From the NCBI RefSeq assembly GCF_965208485.1, contig NZ_OZ242344.1:3472001-3536000 (forward strand): DNA of 64,000 nt, given 5' to 3'. The position numbers and the translations under genes were made by a program. Under the pieces are notes generated by a model that was given only the letters and a program-made list of their open reading frames with translations, had not been told where the DNA came from and made no database searches. Positions 1 through 7,215 of the stretch are shown in pieces (positions within the stretch are counted from its first letter, which is position 1; each line of letters starts with the position of its first letter). This DNA is from Poriferisodalis sp965208485 (GTDB taxonomy: Bacteria; Actinomycetota; Acidimicrobiia; Acidimicrobiales; Poriferisodalaceae).

Positions 1-140
1 CGTTCGAAGAGAAGACGAGACGCGCCATCGGCGTGGAACTTGGTATCAGCGGCCAAATGGTGGGAAGAATCTTCGCGAAGGCTATGACGTTGATTGAAAA
101 TGATCCGCGCTATCCGTACCGCTCGCGCCAGCAAGAGTGA
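1..140 (+). CDS. C-terminus of an HTH regulator (sigma-70 region 4-like), partial
   Basis: The reading frame enters from the left edge (first full codon at position 3) and ends at TGA 138-140, leaving 45 residues. They contain an HTH-like stretch, TRRAIGVELGISGQMVGRIF, which resembles the region-4 helix-turn-helix of sigma-70 family factors, followed by a short basic tail. The next gene, an ImmA/IrrE-type protease, starts 35 bp downstream on the same strand. DNA-binding regulator plus ImmA/IrrE protease is a common arrangement in which the protease inactivates the regulator. The N-terminus is outside the window, so the full class (sigma factor or plain HTH regulator) cannot be decided. Confidence 0.5.
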   Translation, partial: FEEKTRRAIGVELGISGQMVGRIFAKAMTLIENDPRYPYRSRQQE

Positions 141-175
141 CGACCATCTAGACACACAGCACCAAGGCATAGGGG

Positions 176-1270
176 ATGAAGTACGTGGAGAAAGGGCCAG
201 TGAGCCTCAGTGAGTTTCGACAGCAGTATCTGGATTACCGAGAAGGGAATCGCGACGCGACGCCATCGACAGACGGCCTAGAGACCGCTGACCAACGAGC
301 GGCAGACGAGTTCGTCCAGCTATTGGACGAGGCAACCGGAGTCGACCCTCGGGCGTCTGGGCCATCAATTGAGCTGCTACTTGCTCGATCGCAGCGCGCG
401 CCCGTCGTGGCTCCGGTGCCCACGGAATCTGGGACCCCATCGTCCAAGGTGTCTCCTGCTGAAGTCCGGAGAGAACTACTGCAACAAGCCGTGCCGCTAC
501 AGAAGGCCACGGCGAGGGGCTGGCTTCCGCGCGGTGAGCTTGATCGTCTTGAAGCAGCGGCGCGCGACCTGCTTGAGATTGACGATCTCAGTGATGACCC
601 ACCATTTGCAGTAGCTGCCCGGCGCTCAAACCAAGAAGAGTCGATGAGCGTAGAACAGAAGGCCTGGCTGGGACGCATTCGGCAAATCGCCCGCCAGTGG
701 GCCGTGCCCGAGTACCAACCGCAAGAGCTAGAGGCGGTTGCGGCACGCCTGCCGTCAGTTCTTCAAGCTGGGCCCCAAGCCATTCCGAGAGCTGTGGAGC
801 TCCTAGCCGAAGCAGGTGTTCGTGTCGTGTTTTGCGAGGGCCTACCTGGTGGGCGACTCGCGGGCGCCGTGACCCTGATGCCAGAGGGCGGGCCGGTCAT
901 TGGTCTCACGACGCGGGGAGATCGTTTCGACAGTGTCGTCTTTACGCTCCTGCACGAGTGTGCACACTTGGTGAGGGGCCATATCGCACCCGATTCGCCT
1001 CCGCTCCTAGATGACGAATCCCATGCACGTGATCAGGACGATCCAAGGGAGATCGAGGCCAATGAATTGGCCTCGTGGTGGATGTTCCCAGGTGGACTTG
1101 ACCTCGCCTCGGCCTACGACGACGTAGAGGCGGCAGCACGTCGTCATCGCGTTCACCCGAGCTGCGTCGCAGGCCGGATTCAGCACGAATCTGGAGATTG
1201 GAAAATGCTTCGGGAACACCGTTGCAAGGTGCGCGACGAGTTGAGGGAACTCGATCTACTCGCGAGCTAA
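176..1270 (+). CDS. ImmA/IrrE family zinc metallopeptidase
   Basis: The 364-residue protein has a zinc-protease signature H260-E-C-A-H264 within LLHECAHLVRGH. It is followed about 30 residues later by the family-typical E-I-E-A-N-E-L-A-S segment, whose glutamate supplies the third zinc ligand. This C-terminal half (about residues 165-330) is the ImmA/IrrE (Peptidase_M78) domain. Family members cleave phage-type repressors or stress regulators. The first 160 residues are charged, look poorly structured and match nothing I recognise. The partner is probably the HTH protein just upstream. Membership in an integrated element or stress module is inferred from family behaviour; no integrase is visible here. 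Confidence 0.85.
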   Translation: MKYVEKGPVSLSEFRQQYLDYREGNRDATPSTDGLETADQRAADEFVQLLDEATGVDPRASGPSIELLLARSQRAPVVAPVPTESGTPSSKVSPAEVRRELLQQAVPLQKATARGWLPRGELDRLEAAARDLLEIDDLSDDPPFAVAARRSNQEESMSVEQKAWLGRIRQIARQWAVPEYQPQELEAVAARLPSVLQAGPQAIPRAVELLAEAGVRVVFCEGLPGGRLAGAVTLMPEGGPVIGLTTRGDRFDSVVFTLLHECAHLVRGHIAPDSPPLLDDESHARDQDDPREIEANELASWWMFPGGLDLASAYDDVEAAARRHRVHPSCVAGRIQHESGDWKMLREHRCKVRDELRELDLLAS

Positions 1271-1383
1271 GTCGGTTGCCTGCACTCGGTGAGTCAGGTT
1301 CGTCTAAGAACTGGACTGAGGTATCAACTGGTGCTGGTGGGCACTGCTCAACTCGCTTCGCGTGCCCGCTCGGATGGGTAATG

Positions 1384-1842
1384 TCAGCCGCCGGTGACCT
1401 GCCAGTGGACGAGGGTGTAGGGCGGGTTGCCGTTGTCGTGGTCTTCGAAGACGGCTTCGACATCGCTGCCGATGACGATCTCTTGCATTGGGTCGCCCAG
1501 CAGGTTGCCGATCATGCGCAGGTTGTCGGCGTGGGGCAGCTCGACGAGCACGACGATGTAGGGGCCGTGGTCGGCCAGCGCCGGATGCACCGGGTGATGC
1601 ACCCGCTGCCAGGAGTAGATGCGGGCCGTGGGCTCGACGGTCACCCACTCGACATTGAGCGACTGGCAGTTGTGGCACATCCAGTCCGGACCCCACTGGT
1701 AGGTGCCGCAGTCAGCGCAGCGCTGCACGCGCAGCTCGTGTTCGCGGGTGCCCTCCCAATAGGGCGCATCCATGCCGTCTCGCATGGGTGCGGGTTGCGT
1801 GAGGCCCTCGGGCAGGTACGTGCCCTCCGCGAGCGAGCTCAT
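1384..1842 (-). CDS. OB-fold zinc-ribbon protein (DUF35), thiolase partner
   Basis: A 152-residue protein with an N-terminal rubredoxin-like zinc ribbon (CADCG, then CHNC about 14 residues on) followed by an OB fold, the DUF35 architecture. Such proteins form complexes with SCP2-type thiolases and hydroxymethylglutaryl-CoA-type enzymes, where they act as acyl-CoA-binding scaffolds. Its ATG overlaps the stop codon of the upstream thiolase gene in an ATGA junction (1839-1842), so the two are almost certainly translationally coupled and made as a complex. The exact acyl-CoA substrate cannot be read from sequence. Confidence 0.85.
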   Translation of the reverse strand: MSSLAEGTYLPEGLTQPAPMRDGMDAPYWEGTREHELRVQRCADCGTYQWGPDWMCHNCQSLNVEWVTVEPTARIYSWQRVHHPVHPALADHGPYIVVLVELPHADNLRMIGNLLGDPMQEIVIGSDVEAVFEDHDNGNPPYTLVHWQVTGG

Positions 1843-3035
1843 CCCAGCGCCTCGGCCGTGCCGTAGATCGCCGTCGAGGCGATCTCCACCATCGGTCCAG
1901 CGTTCGAGAGCGACACGTTCACGTTGGGCACCTGGTTGGTGGAGTCGCCGCGCACCTGCCGTACGGCCTCAATTTGCATCCCAAGTCCGTGCATGTAGCA
2001 CTCGGCGAGATTGCCGCCGCTGGTGTTCAGTGGAATCGAGCCGCCATCAGCTCGCAGGTTCTCGAACGTCAGCACCTCGTTGGCGTTCTCGTAGGTGCAC
2101 AAGCCGTGCTCGATGAGGCTCATCACCACCGCGCCGGTGAAGTTCTCGTAGCTCTGCACCACGTCCACGTCGTCCGGCGTCACGCCGGCCTGCTCATACA
2201 GGTGCCGCGCCCCGAGCTTGAAGCTGGAAGTGGCGTAGTCGGTCGGGTTGTGGACCCATGCTCCCGAGCGATGCCCGCCGCTCTGCTGTGCCGCCAGCAC
2301 CAGCACCGGCGTGTCGCTCAGATCGGCGGCCCGCTCGGCCGAGGTGACGACCATGGCAGCGCCGCCGTCATTCTCGAGGCAGCAGTCGTACAGCCGGAAC
2401 GGCTCGGTGATCCAGCGGGCGGCGTCGTAGGTCTCGGCGTCCAGCGGCCGGCCGTACATGACCGCCCGGGGGTTGTTCTGTGCGTGGTGGTACGCGGCGA
2501 GCGCGACCGCTCGCATCGTTGACCGGTCGATGCCGTGCTCCCACATCAGCCGGGTGGTGCGCATGGCATACATCTGGGCTGGGCTCATCACGCCATAGGG
2601 GAGCGTGTAGGCGAACTCGCCCCGCACGGCAGGGCGGCATCCGCCTTGGCCGAAGCGGCCGAACTGCCCTTGGGCCAGCCCCCGGTAGGCCACCACGACT
2701 CTGGCCGATCCCGCGTGTACTGCGCTGGCGGCGTTCTGCACGACGGCTGCAGCGCCGCCACCCCCGCCACCCCACTGCATGTTCGAGTAGCGCAGCTCTT
2801 CGAGGCCGAGCGCGTTGGCCAGCCGGGCGGGTGTGTTGCGGTCGTTGCTGTACGAGCAGAAGCCGTCGATCTCGCGGGGGTGGATCCCGGCGTCTTCGCA
2901 CGCCGCCAGAATCGCCTTCAGCGCAAGAACGAACTCCGGGTCGGTCGACTGACCGCGTTTGTAGTAGGTGGTCTCGCCGACACCGGCAACGGCTGTGCGG
3001 CCGCGCAGTCCATGGTTCGCCGCCGACTGGCTCAC
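1839..3035 (-). CDS. Thiolase family protein (SCP2-like acetyl-CoA acyltransferase)
   Basis: A 398-residue thiolase-superfamily enzyme, catalysing or mediating thiolytic or Claisen-type C-C cleavage of acyl-CoA. I place the start at GTG 3035 because the recognisable fold begins at GLRGRTAVAGVGETTY; the open frame further upstream encodes nothing thiolase-like and runs opposite the chorismate-mutase gene. The length fits the family (about 390). Typical SCP2-thiolase segments are visible, including the GGGGGAAAVVQNA region and a C-terminal NTSGGNLAECYMHGLG block. It is coupled to the downstream OB-fold protein. A promoter would lie in the short divergent gap before the chorismate mutase remnant. 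Confidence 0.85.
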   Translation of the reverse strand: MSQSAANHGLRGRTAVAGVGETTYYKRGQSTDPEFVLALKAILAACEDAGIHPREIDGFCSYSNDRNTPARLANALGLEELRYSNMQWGGGGGGAAAVVQNAASAVHAGSARVVVAYRGLAQGQFGRFGQGGCRPAVRGEFAYTLPYGVMSPAQMYAMRTTRLMWEHGIDRSTMRAVALAAYHHAQNNPRAVMYGRPLDAETYDAARWITEPFRLYDCCLENDGGAAMVVTSAERAADLSDTPVLVLAAQQSGGHRSGAWVHNPTDYATSSFKLGARHLYEQAGVTPDDVDVVQSYENFTGAVVMSLIEHGLCTYENANEVLTFENLRADGGSIPLNTSGGNLAECYMHGLGMQIEAVRQVRGDSTNQVPNVNVSLSNAGPMVEIASTAIYGTAEALG

Positions 3036-3105
3036 GGCCGCAAACCGTAGCCAAGGTGCGACCGGTGCCGCCCATGGCAGCCGGTTGCCGCCCGTGCGCC
3101 TCTCG

Positions 3106-3485
3106 ATGGTTCGGCAGGTGCCTGCGACGACTCGACGGGCTAGAAACAAGGCCGACCCGACGACGAGCTCGCCGCCTATCGCAGCAGCATTGACGAAGTC
3201 GACGACGCGCTGGTGCGCCTGCTGGCCGAGCGCTTCCGCATCACCCACAAGATCGGCGTGTTCAAAGCCGAGAACGACTTGCCCCCGGTCGACCTGGTGC
3301 GTCAGCATCAGCAGGTAGGCGGGTGGCGCGAACTCGCCGAGGCAGAGGGTCTCGATCCTGATTTCTGCGAGAGATTCCTGCACTTCGTGATGGACGAGGT
3401 CATCCGCAACCACTGGCGCATCGCCGAAGCCGTCAGCGAGTTCTCCATCGAGCACGAGGTCCACCGCAACGACGAGCGGTCCTAG
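3106..3485 (+). pseudogene. Chorismate mutase (AroQ type), probably frameshifted near its start
   Basis: From 3144 to the TAG at 3483-3485 one frame encodes a nearly complete small AroQ chorismate mutase: DELAAYRSSIDEVDDALVR, LLAERFRITHKIGVFKAE, and a C-terminal helix ending in EVIRNHWRIAE. The enzyme converts chorismate to prephenate. In this frame a TAG stands at 3141 and no ATG, GTG or TTG precedes the first catalytic arginine (in AAYR). In the next frame an ATG at 3106 leads into RARNKADP, and adding one base in the CCC run near 3156-3158 would give ADP-DDELAAYR, a natural N-terminus. A one-base deletion, or a sequencing error, is therefore the best explanation. Starting at GTG 3213 would remove catalytic residues. 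Confidence 0.7.
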
Positions 3486-3504
3486 CTCGGTTTGCGCGGA
3501 CAGT

Positions 3505-4104
3505 TCAGCGCGAGGCGATGACGGCGACGCCCGTTTCGGCGAACTGTGACCGTGCAACGGCCTCAGTCTCAGGCGCGACCGAGGCGGAGAATTCTTCGAG
3601 CACCGTTGTCGTGTAGCCATTGACGGCGGCATCCACAGCGGTGGCCCGCACGCAGTGGTCGAACGCGATCCCGACCACGTCGACATCGGTCACTCCTGCG
3701 GCGGTCAGGACATCGTTCAGCGACGTCCCGTCGTTGTCCACGCCCTCGAACCCCGAGTAGGCCGCAGCATGCATGCCCTTGCGCACGCTGGAGTCGATGC
3801 GGTCCGAGACGGGCCCGAGGGCGGGATGCAACTCGGCCTCGGCGGTACCGGCCACGCCGTGCGGTGGCCAAGTGTCGACGAAGTCAGGCTCGTCGCTGAA
3901 GTGATCACCTGGGTCGATGTGCCAGTCCTGCGTGGTCACCACCAAGTCGTAACCGTGGTCACCGGCGAGCACGTCGGCCACGCGAGCGGCCACCGCATTG
4001 CCGCCCTCGACAGGCAGAGCCCCGCCTTCGCAGAACGTGGGCTGCACGTCCACGACGAGCAGGGCTCGACAGGTGTGACCGCGCTGGTCAGGATTCTCAG
4101 CCAT
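3505..4104 (-). CDS. pncA: Nicotinamidase / isochorismatase-family hydrolase
   Basis: A 199-residue cysteine hydrolase predicted to deamidate nicotinamide to nicotinate in NAD salvage. All three catalytic residues are visible: Asp in LLVVDVQPTF, Lys in SSVRKGMH, and Cys in FDHCVRAT. The metal-binding DWHIDPGDHFS segment is typical of PncA rather than of other isochorismatases. The start at ATG 4104 is preceded by AGGAGAG at a suitable distance; the open frame further upstream is not conserved-looking. The amidohydrolase gene upstream on the same strand ends 97 bp earlier, so a shared transcript is possible. Confidence 0.88.
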   Translation of the reverse strand: MAENPDQRGHTCRALLVVDVQPTFCEGGALPVEGGNAVAARVADVLAGDHGYDLVVTTQDWHIDPGDHFSDEPDFVDTWPPHGVAGTAEAELHPALGPVSDRIDSSVRKGMHAAAYSGFEGVDNDGTSLNDVLTAAGVTDVDVVGIAFDHCVRATAVDAAVNGYTTTVLEEFSASVAPETEAVARSQFAETGVAVIASR

Positions 4105-4201
4105 GTCTGCTCTCCTGCGCCGCGACTCGTGCCGCCGGGCACGGCTCCCGCAGCGCTGCAAGCGCAAACTTACCGCTGGCCCATTTGAGCCTGATACGGA
4201 T

Positions 4202-5362
4202 TCAGACGCCGAGGAGGAACGAGGCGTTGCCGGCCCAGAACGGCGCCGTGGCCCCCTCGCTGAGACCGGCCGCAGTGAACGATGCCTGGAACTCGGCGAT
4301 CGGGTCACGCCCGCCTTCGGGATGCGGCCAATCCGACGAGAACAGGAACAGCTCGGGCCCACTGTTCGACACCAGCCAGCCCACGTCCTCGAAGTGCCAC
4401 GGGGTGAAGCGCACTTGGCGGCGGATGTAGTCCGACGGCGCCATGGTCAGCTTCGACAGCTCAGGTTCGTGACGGCCGAACGCCTTGACGCTGTTGTCCA
4501 GCGAGCGCAGCAGGTTCGGCACCCATCCCGCGCCCAGCTCGATTAGCCCGCATCGCAGCTCGGGGAACTTCTCGAAGATGCCGTCGAGCACCATGCATGC
4601 CAGCAGGTTTTCGGCGTCGTGGTACAGGTTCAAGAAGTCTTTCGAGCGCATGTTCTCGCCGCCGCCCACGAAATCCTTGCCGGGGACGCGACCGTTGTTG
4701 TGATACGTCTTCGGCAGCTGGTTGCCGCCGTTGGGCCCCAAGTGCATGAGCACCGGCACGCTGGCTTCGCTGAGCAGCGCCCACAGCGGGTCGAAATCGG
4801 GATGGGTGGGGCTCAGTTCAGTCGGTACGCCATGAGGGATCCACGCCGCCCGGCAGCCGACTTCGATGGCTTCCCGCGCACATTCGACGGTGCGCTGCGG
4901 ATCTTCGAGCGGCACGAATGCCACACCCAACAGGCGGGGATCCACTGAGCAGAAATCAGCGATGCCGCGATTGTGGGCCGATGCGCCCCCATAGGCCAGA
5001 TCGACATCGCCGCGAGCGTGGAACTGCGTGTGAGCGAACGTCGTGAATACCAGTTGGCTGGCGAAGCCAAGCTGGTCGAGCGCCCCGACCCGCTCGTTGG
5101 CATCCATCGAGCCATAAGCGAAGTAGCCCTTCGGCCCGCCGACCACGTCGGCTGCCAGCTTGGCCGTCTCTTCGGGGTCGTCTCGGCGTGCCCAGCACTG
5201 CTCCACCAGCTCGAACGTGGCCGCATCGCCGCCGCCCGCCAAGCTCAGGTTCCGGAGCTTCGCGGCCACCGAACTGTCGGCATAGCTGACCAGCCAGTCC
5301 ACCGGCTCCATCAGGTGGCTGTCGGTGTCGTGAATCAGCCGCTCACCCGCATACGTCGTCAT
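4202..5362 (-). CDS. Amidohydrolase 2 family metal-dependent hydrolase
   Basis: A 386-residue TIM-barrel hydrolase of the amidohydrolase-2 (ACMSD/LigW-like) family. The N-terminal HDTDSHLMEP contains the D-x-H metal-binding motif at the end of the first strand. Later blocks (LMHLGPNGG, CGLIELGAGWVPNLL, FSSDWPHPEGG) supply the remaining barrel residues. Family members decarboxylate or hydrolyse aromatic or carboxylic substrates; the substrate here is unknown. The start ATG 5362 has an AGGGGG Shine-Dalgarno six bases upstream. Open frame extends upstream without conserved features, so the shorter start was chosen. Confidence 0.82.
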   Translation of the reverse strand: MTTYAGERLIHDTDSHLMEPVDWLVSYADSSVAAKLRNLSLAGGGDAATFELVEQCWARRDDPEETAKLAADVVGGPKGYFAYGSMDANERVGALDQLGFASQLVFTTFAHTQFHARGDVDLAYGGASAHNRGIADFCSVDPRLLGVAFVPLEDPQRTVECAREAIEVGCRAAWIPHGVPTELSPTHPDFDPLWALLSEASVPVLMHLGPNGGNQLPKTYHNNGRVPGKDFVGGGENMRSKDFLNLYHDAENLLACMVLDGIFEKFPELRCGLIELGAGWVPNLLRSLDNSVKAFGRHEPELSKLTMAPSDYIRRQVRFTPWHFEDVGWLVSNSGPELFLFSSDWPHPEGGRDPIAEFQASFTAAGLSEGATAPFWAGNASFLLGV

Positions 5363-5455
5363 GTATCCCCCTTGGGCCAAGCGGCCACAACGCCGTCCAG
5401 TGTTGCAGGACTCGCGGGGCCGCACTCGATTGGCCTCTTGGTGTCCGCAGTTGCT

Positions 5456-5632
5456 TCAGCCGCGCAGATCAGTGTCTCGTGCACCGAATTCGAGTTCGTC
5501 CTTGGCCGCCCGGACCGCCTTGACGACGTCTTCATCGCTGATGTCGGTCGGAAACAGCGCCGCCGTGTCGTCGAGAATTGCTTCAAAGTAATCACGCCTG
5601 ACGGGTCCTTGGACGTTGAGTGGATTGTCCAA
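5456..5632 (-). pseudogene. In-frame tail of the GIY-YIG protein beyond an amber codon
   Basis: Immediately after the TAG (5633-5635) that ends the GIY-YIG gene, the same frame stays open for 58 codons and ends at TGA 5456-5458. It reads LDNPLNVQGPVRRDYFEAI and then an acidic helical tail. GIY-YIG domains usually continue past the catalytic glutamate helix into an LNxxxG-type strand, and NPLNVQG fits that position. The simplest reading is that one gene of about 242 codons was split by a CAG-to-TAG change. A separate gene starting at TTG 5632, with GAGGAG as ribosome-binding site, or amber readthrough, are alternatives. Confidence 0.6.
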
Positions 5633-6184
5633 CTAGCCGATCTCCTCGCGCTCCAACTTGTAGGCCTCGCCTTCGGTCAAGTCAGTCGCGAGAGTGAAAA
5701 GGTCGTACTTGATGCCGCATGCGACGAGTTCACTGATCCGTGCTGAGCCGCCGGTCAGACGTTTGTCACCCGAGACATGCTCAGCTTCGCGGGCGCGCGC
5801 CGAACGCTGAGTGATGCCGACGTACTGCTGGCCGTTCTCAAAGTCGAATCGATAGACGGTCCAGCGGCGGCCGGGCGGTTGAGGGGTGTCGCTGCGTCGT
5901 TCCAGGACCCGATAGTCGATTTCGCGCGTCAGCATCTCCCCAAGCAGCGCCTCGAGTTCCTCGTGTGAAGCTTCCGCAGACTTGCGGTCCCAGTATCTCT
6001 TGCGGGCGCTGGTGTAGAGCCGCCACAACCTCGCCGCCGTGGTGCAGGCCTCGCACGGCTCCTCGTCGCGCTTCTGGTGGCGCTGGAATGCCGCATAGGT
6101 TCCGCACGGCCGTAGCTTCTTGCCGCCGACCTCGACCCGCGTGCGCTCGCCTCTGTCTGCCAGCGAGTAGCTCTCGGCAGTCAT
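5633..6184 (-). CDS. GIY-YIG nuclease-like protein with N-terminal Cys-rich domain
   Basis: A 183-residue protein. Residues 26-52 (RPCGTYAAFQRHQKRDEEPC, then EACTTAARLW) match the small Cys/His module common in actinophage and actinobacterial proteins. Residues 107-180 form a GIY-YIG endonuclease-like domain: WTVYRF, ten residues, QYVGITQ, then RAREAEH and the acidic EGEAYKLEREE helix. It may cut DNA or act in repair, restriction or a mobile element. It is the third gene of a tightly spaced minus-strand set with two unknown proteins (6194-7058). The frame ends at a TAG directly followed by 58 coherent codons, so the protein is probably truncated. Confidence 0.7.
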   Translation of the reverse strand: MTAESYSLADRGERTRVEVGGKKLRPCGTYAAFQRHQKRDEEPCEACTTAARLWRLYTSARKRYWDRKSAEASHEELEALLGEMLTREIDYRVLERRSDTPQPPGRRWTVYRFDFENGQQYVGITQRSARAREAEHVSGDKRLTGGSARISELVACGIKYDLFTLATDLTEGEAYKLEREEIG

Positions 6185-6193
6185 GCTTAGACG

Positions 6194-6871
6194 CTACGTG
6201 TCGCTAGGCGCGGAGGCTGTCCATCCGCTGTCGCGCAGGACGCTCGCTGCTTCGTTCGGCTTGCGGCGCACCGCTGCACGCAGTTGCTGCGTGTGGAACC
6301 GATCTCGCGAAGCGTCGAGCGCGTTCTGCCAGTCGGGACGTGGCGTGACGAGGCCTTCGAGAATGCAGAACTCGATCAGGTCTTCAAGGCTCGGCCGGTA
6401 TCTGCGCCCGCCGACTGGCAAGTGGAGGGCCACCGGGCGCTTCTTGGCACGTCCACCCAAACTGAGCAATCGCTGGAGGCCCGGTGCATCACCGTCGATG
6501 TGAAGGTGCGCTTCCGGATACTTGTTGGGTGGGTCTCGGACGTAGTCGTACGTGAGTACCGCGACGTCATCGTCGGCGGTCACCAAGGTGTAGGTGCTCT
6601 TGTCCGTCGTCAGGTGCTGCTTCGACTCGTCGAGCACGAGTGTGTGATGCAGGCGCAGTCGGAGTCGAGCCGGTGACGGTGAAGGCTTCAGATCGATGTC
6701 TGCGCCGTATAGATCGCTCTTGTTCAGCCGGTAGCCGATCACGGCCTGTCCCGAGGCAGCCATCACGACTACGAGGCGGATGCCGTCAGTCACAGTGCCG
6801 TTGAGCGTCGCGGACAACTCGTCCGCGAAACTCTTGGCCTGTTTCCTCAGGTCAGGCGGGCGACGGCTCAA
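6194..6871 (-). CDS. Uncharacterised accessory protein (225 aa)
   Basis: I do not recognise this family with confidence. The 225-residue protein has a mixed alpha/beta pattern. A central segment, YDYVRDPPNKYPEAHLHIDG, contains two closely spaced histidines after aromatic and proline residues, and a C-terminal segment (SLEDLIEFCILEGLV) looks helical. Its start overlaps the end of the 68-residue gene upstream by 20 bp, and the GIY-YIG gene starts 9 bp after its stop, so the three genes are probably one operon. A small acidic protein overlapping a larger one resembles an antitoxin/toxin order, but no toxin fold is evident. Confidence 0.6.
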   Translation of the reverse strand: MSRRPPDLRKQAKSFADELSATLNGTVTDGIRLVVVMAASGQAVIGYRLNKSDLYGADIDLKPSPSPARLRLRLHHTLVLDESKQHLTTDKSTYTLVTADDDVAVLTYDYVRDPPNKYPEAHLHIDGDAPGLQRLLSLGGRAKKRPVALHLPVGGRRYRPSLEDLIEFCILEGLVTPRPDWQNALDASRDRFHTQQLRAAVRRKPNEAASVLRDSGWTASAPSDT

Positions 6872-7058
6872 AGGTGGAGACGATGAACCATGTGCGGCGG
6901 GCGCGTTCGCTCACGAAGCACCCTTCCGCCGCCTGTGCCTGAAGTTCTTCCCATGTGCAGTCGGCTTCGGCGAGCGCGTTCTCAACTGCGACGCGAATCT
7001 CGTCGTCGTTCAGCACGATCACGTCGGTGTCGTCGTACTGAGTGTTTGTGTCGCTCAT
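6852..7058 (-). CDS. Small acidic protein (68 aa), first gene of accessory operon
   Basis: The start ATG 7058 was chosen because the sequence from MSDTNTQYDDTDVIVLNDDE onward is a compact acidic, mostly helical protein (DDEIRVAVENALAEADCTWEELQAQA), while the open frame further upstream is basic and lacks such character. The last 20 bp overlap the following gene. Size, acidity and overlap suit an antitoxin or adaptor protein, but the family is not identified. Confidence 0.55.
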   Translation of the reverse strand: MSDTNTQYDDTDVIVLNDDEIRVAVENALAEADCTWEELQAQAAEGCFVSERARRTWFIVSTFEPSPA

Positions 7059-7215
7059 CGGTCTGCCCTGTCTCCATGCCAAGCGTGCTGACTCACGCTG
7101 ACTTGCCTTTCTTGGTTGCGGGTTCTGCGAGCCATGATGGCCGAGGGGTGTGACATCAATGTAGCGGCGCTGCCACTCGGGGCCGCGGCGCAAGGTGAGT
7201 TCCCGGCGGCGACGG

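Noticed and set aside
3036..3686. N-terminal extension of the thiolase
   Set aside because: The open frame continues about 217 codons upstream, but that part is antisense to the chorismate mutase and has no thiolase similarity.
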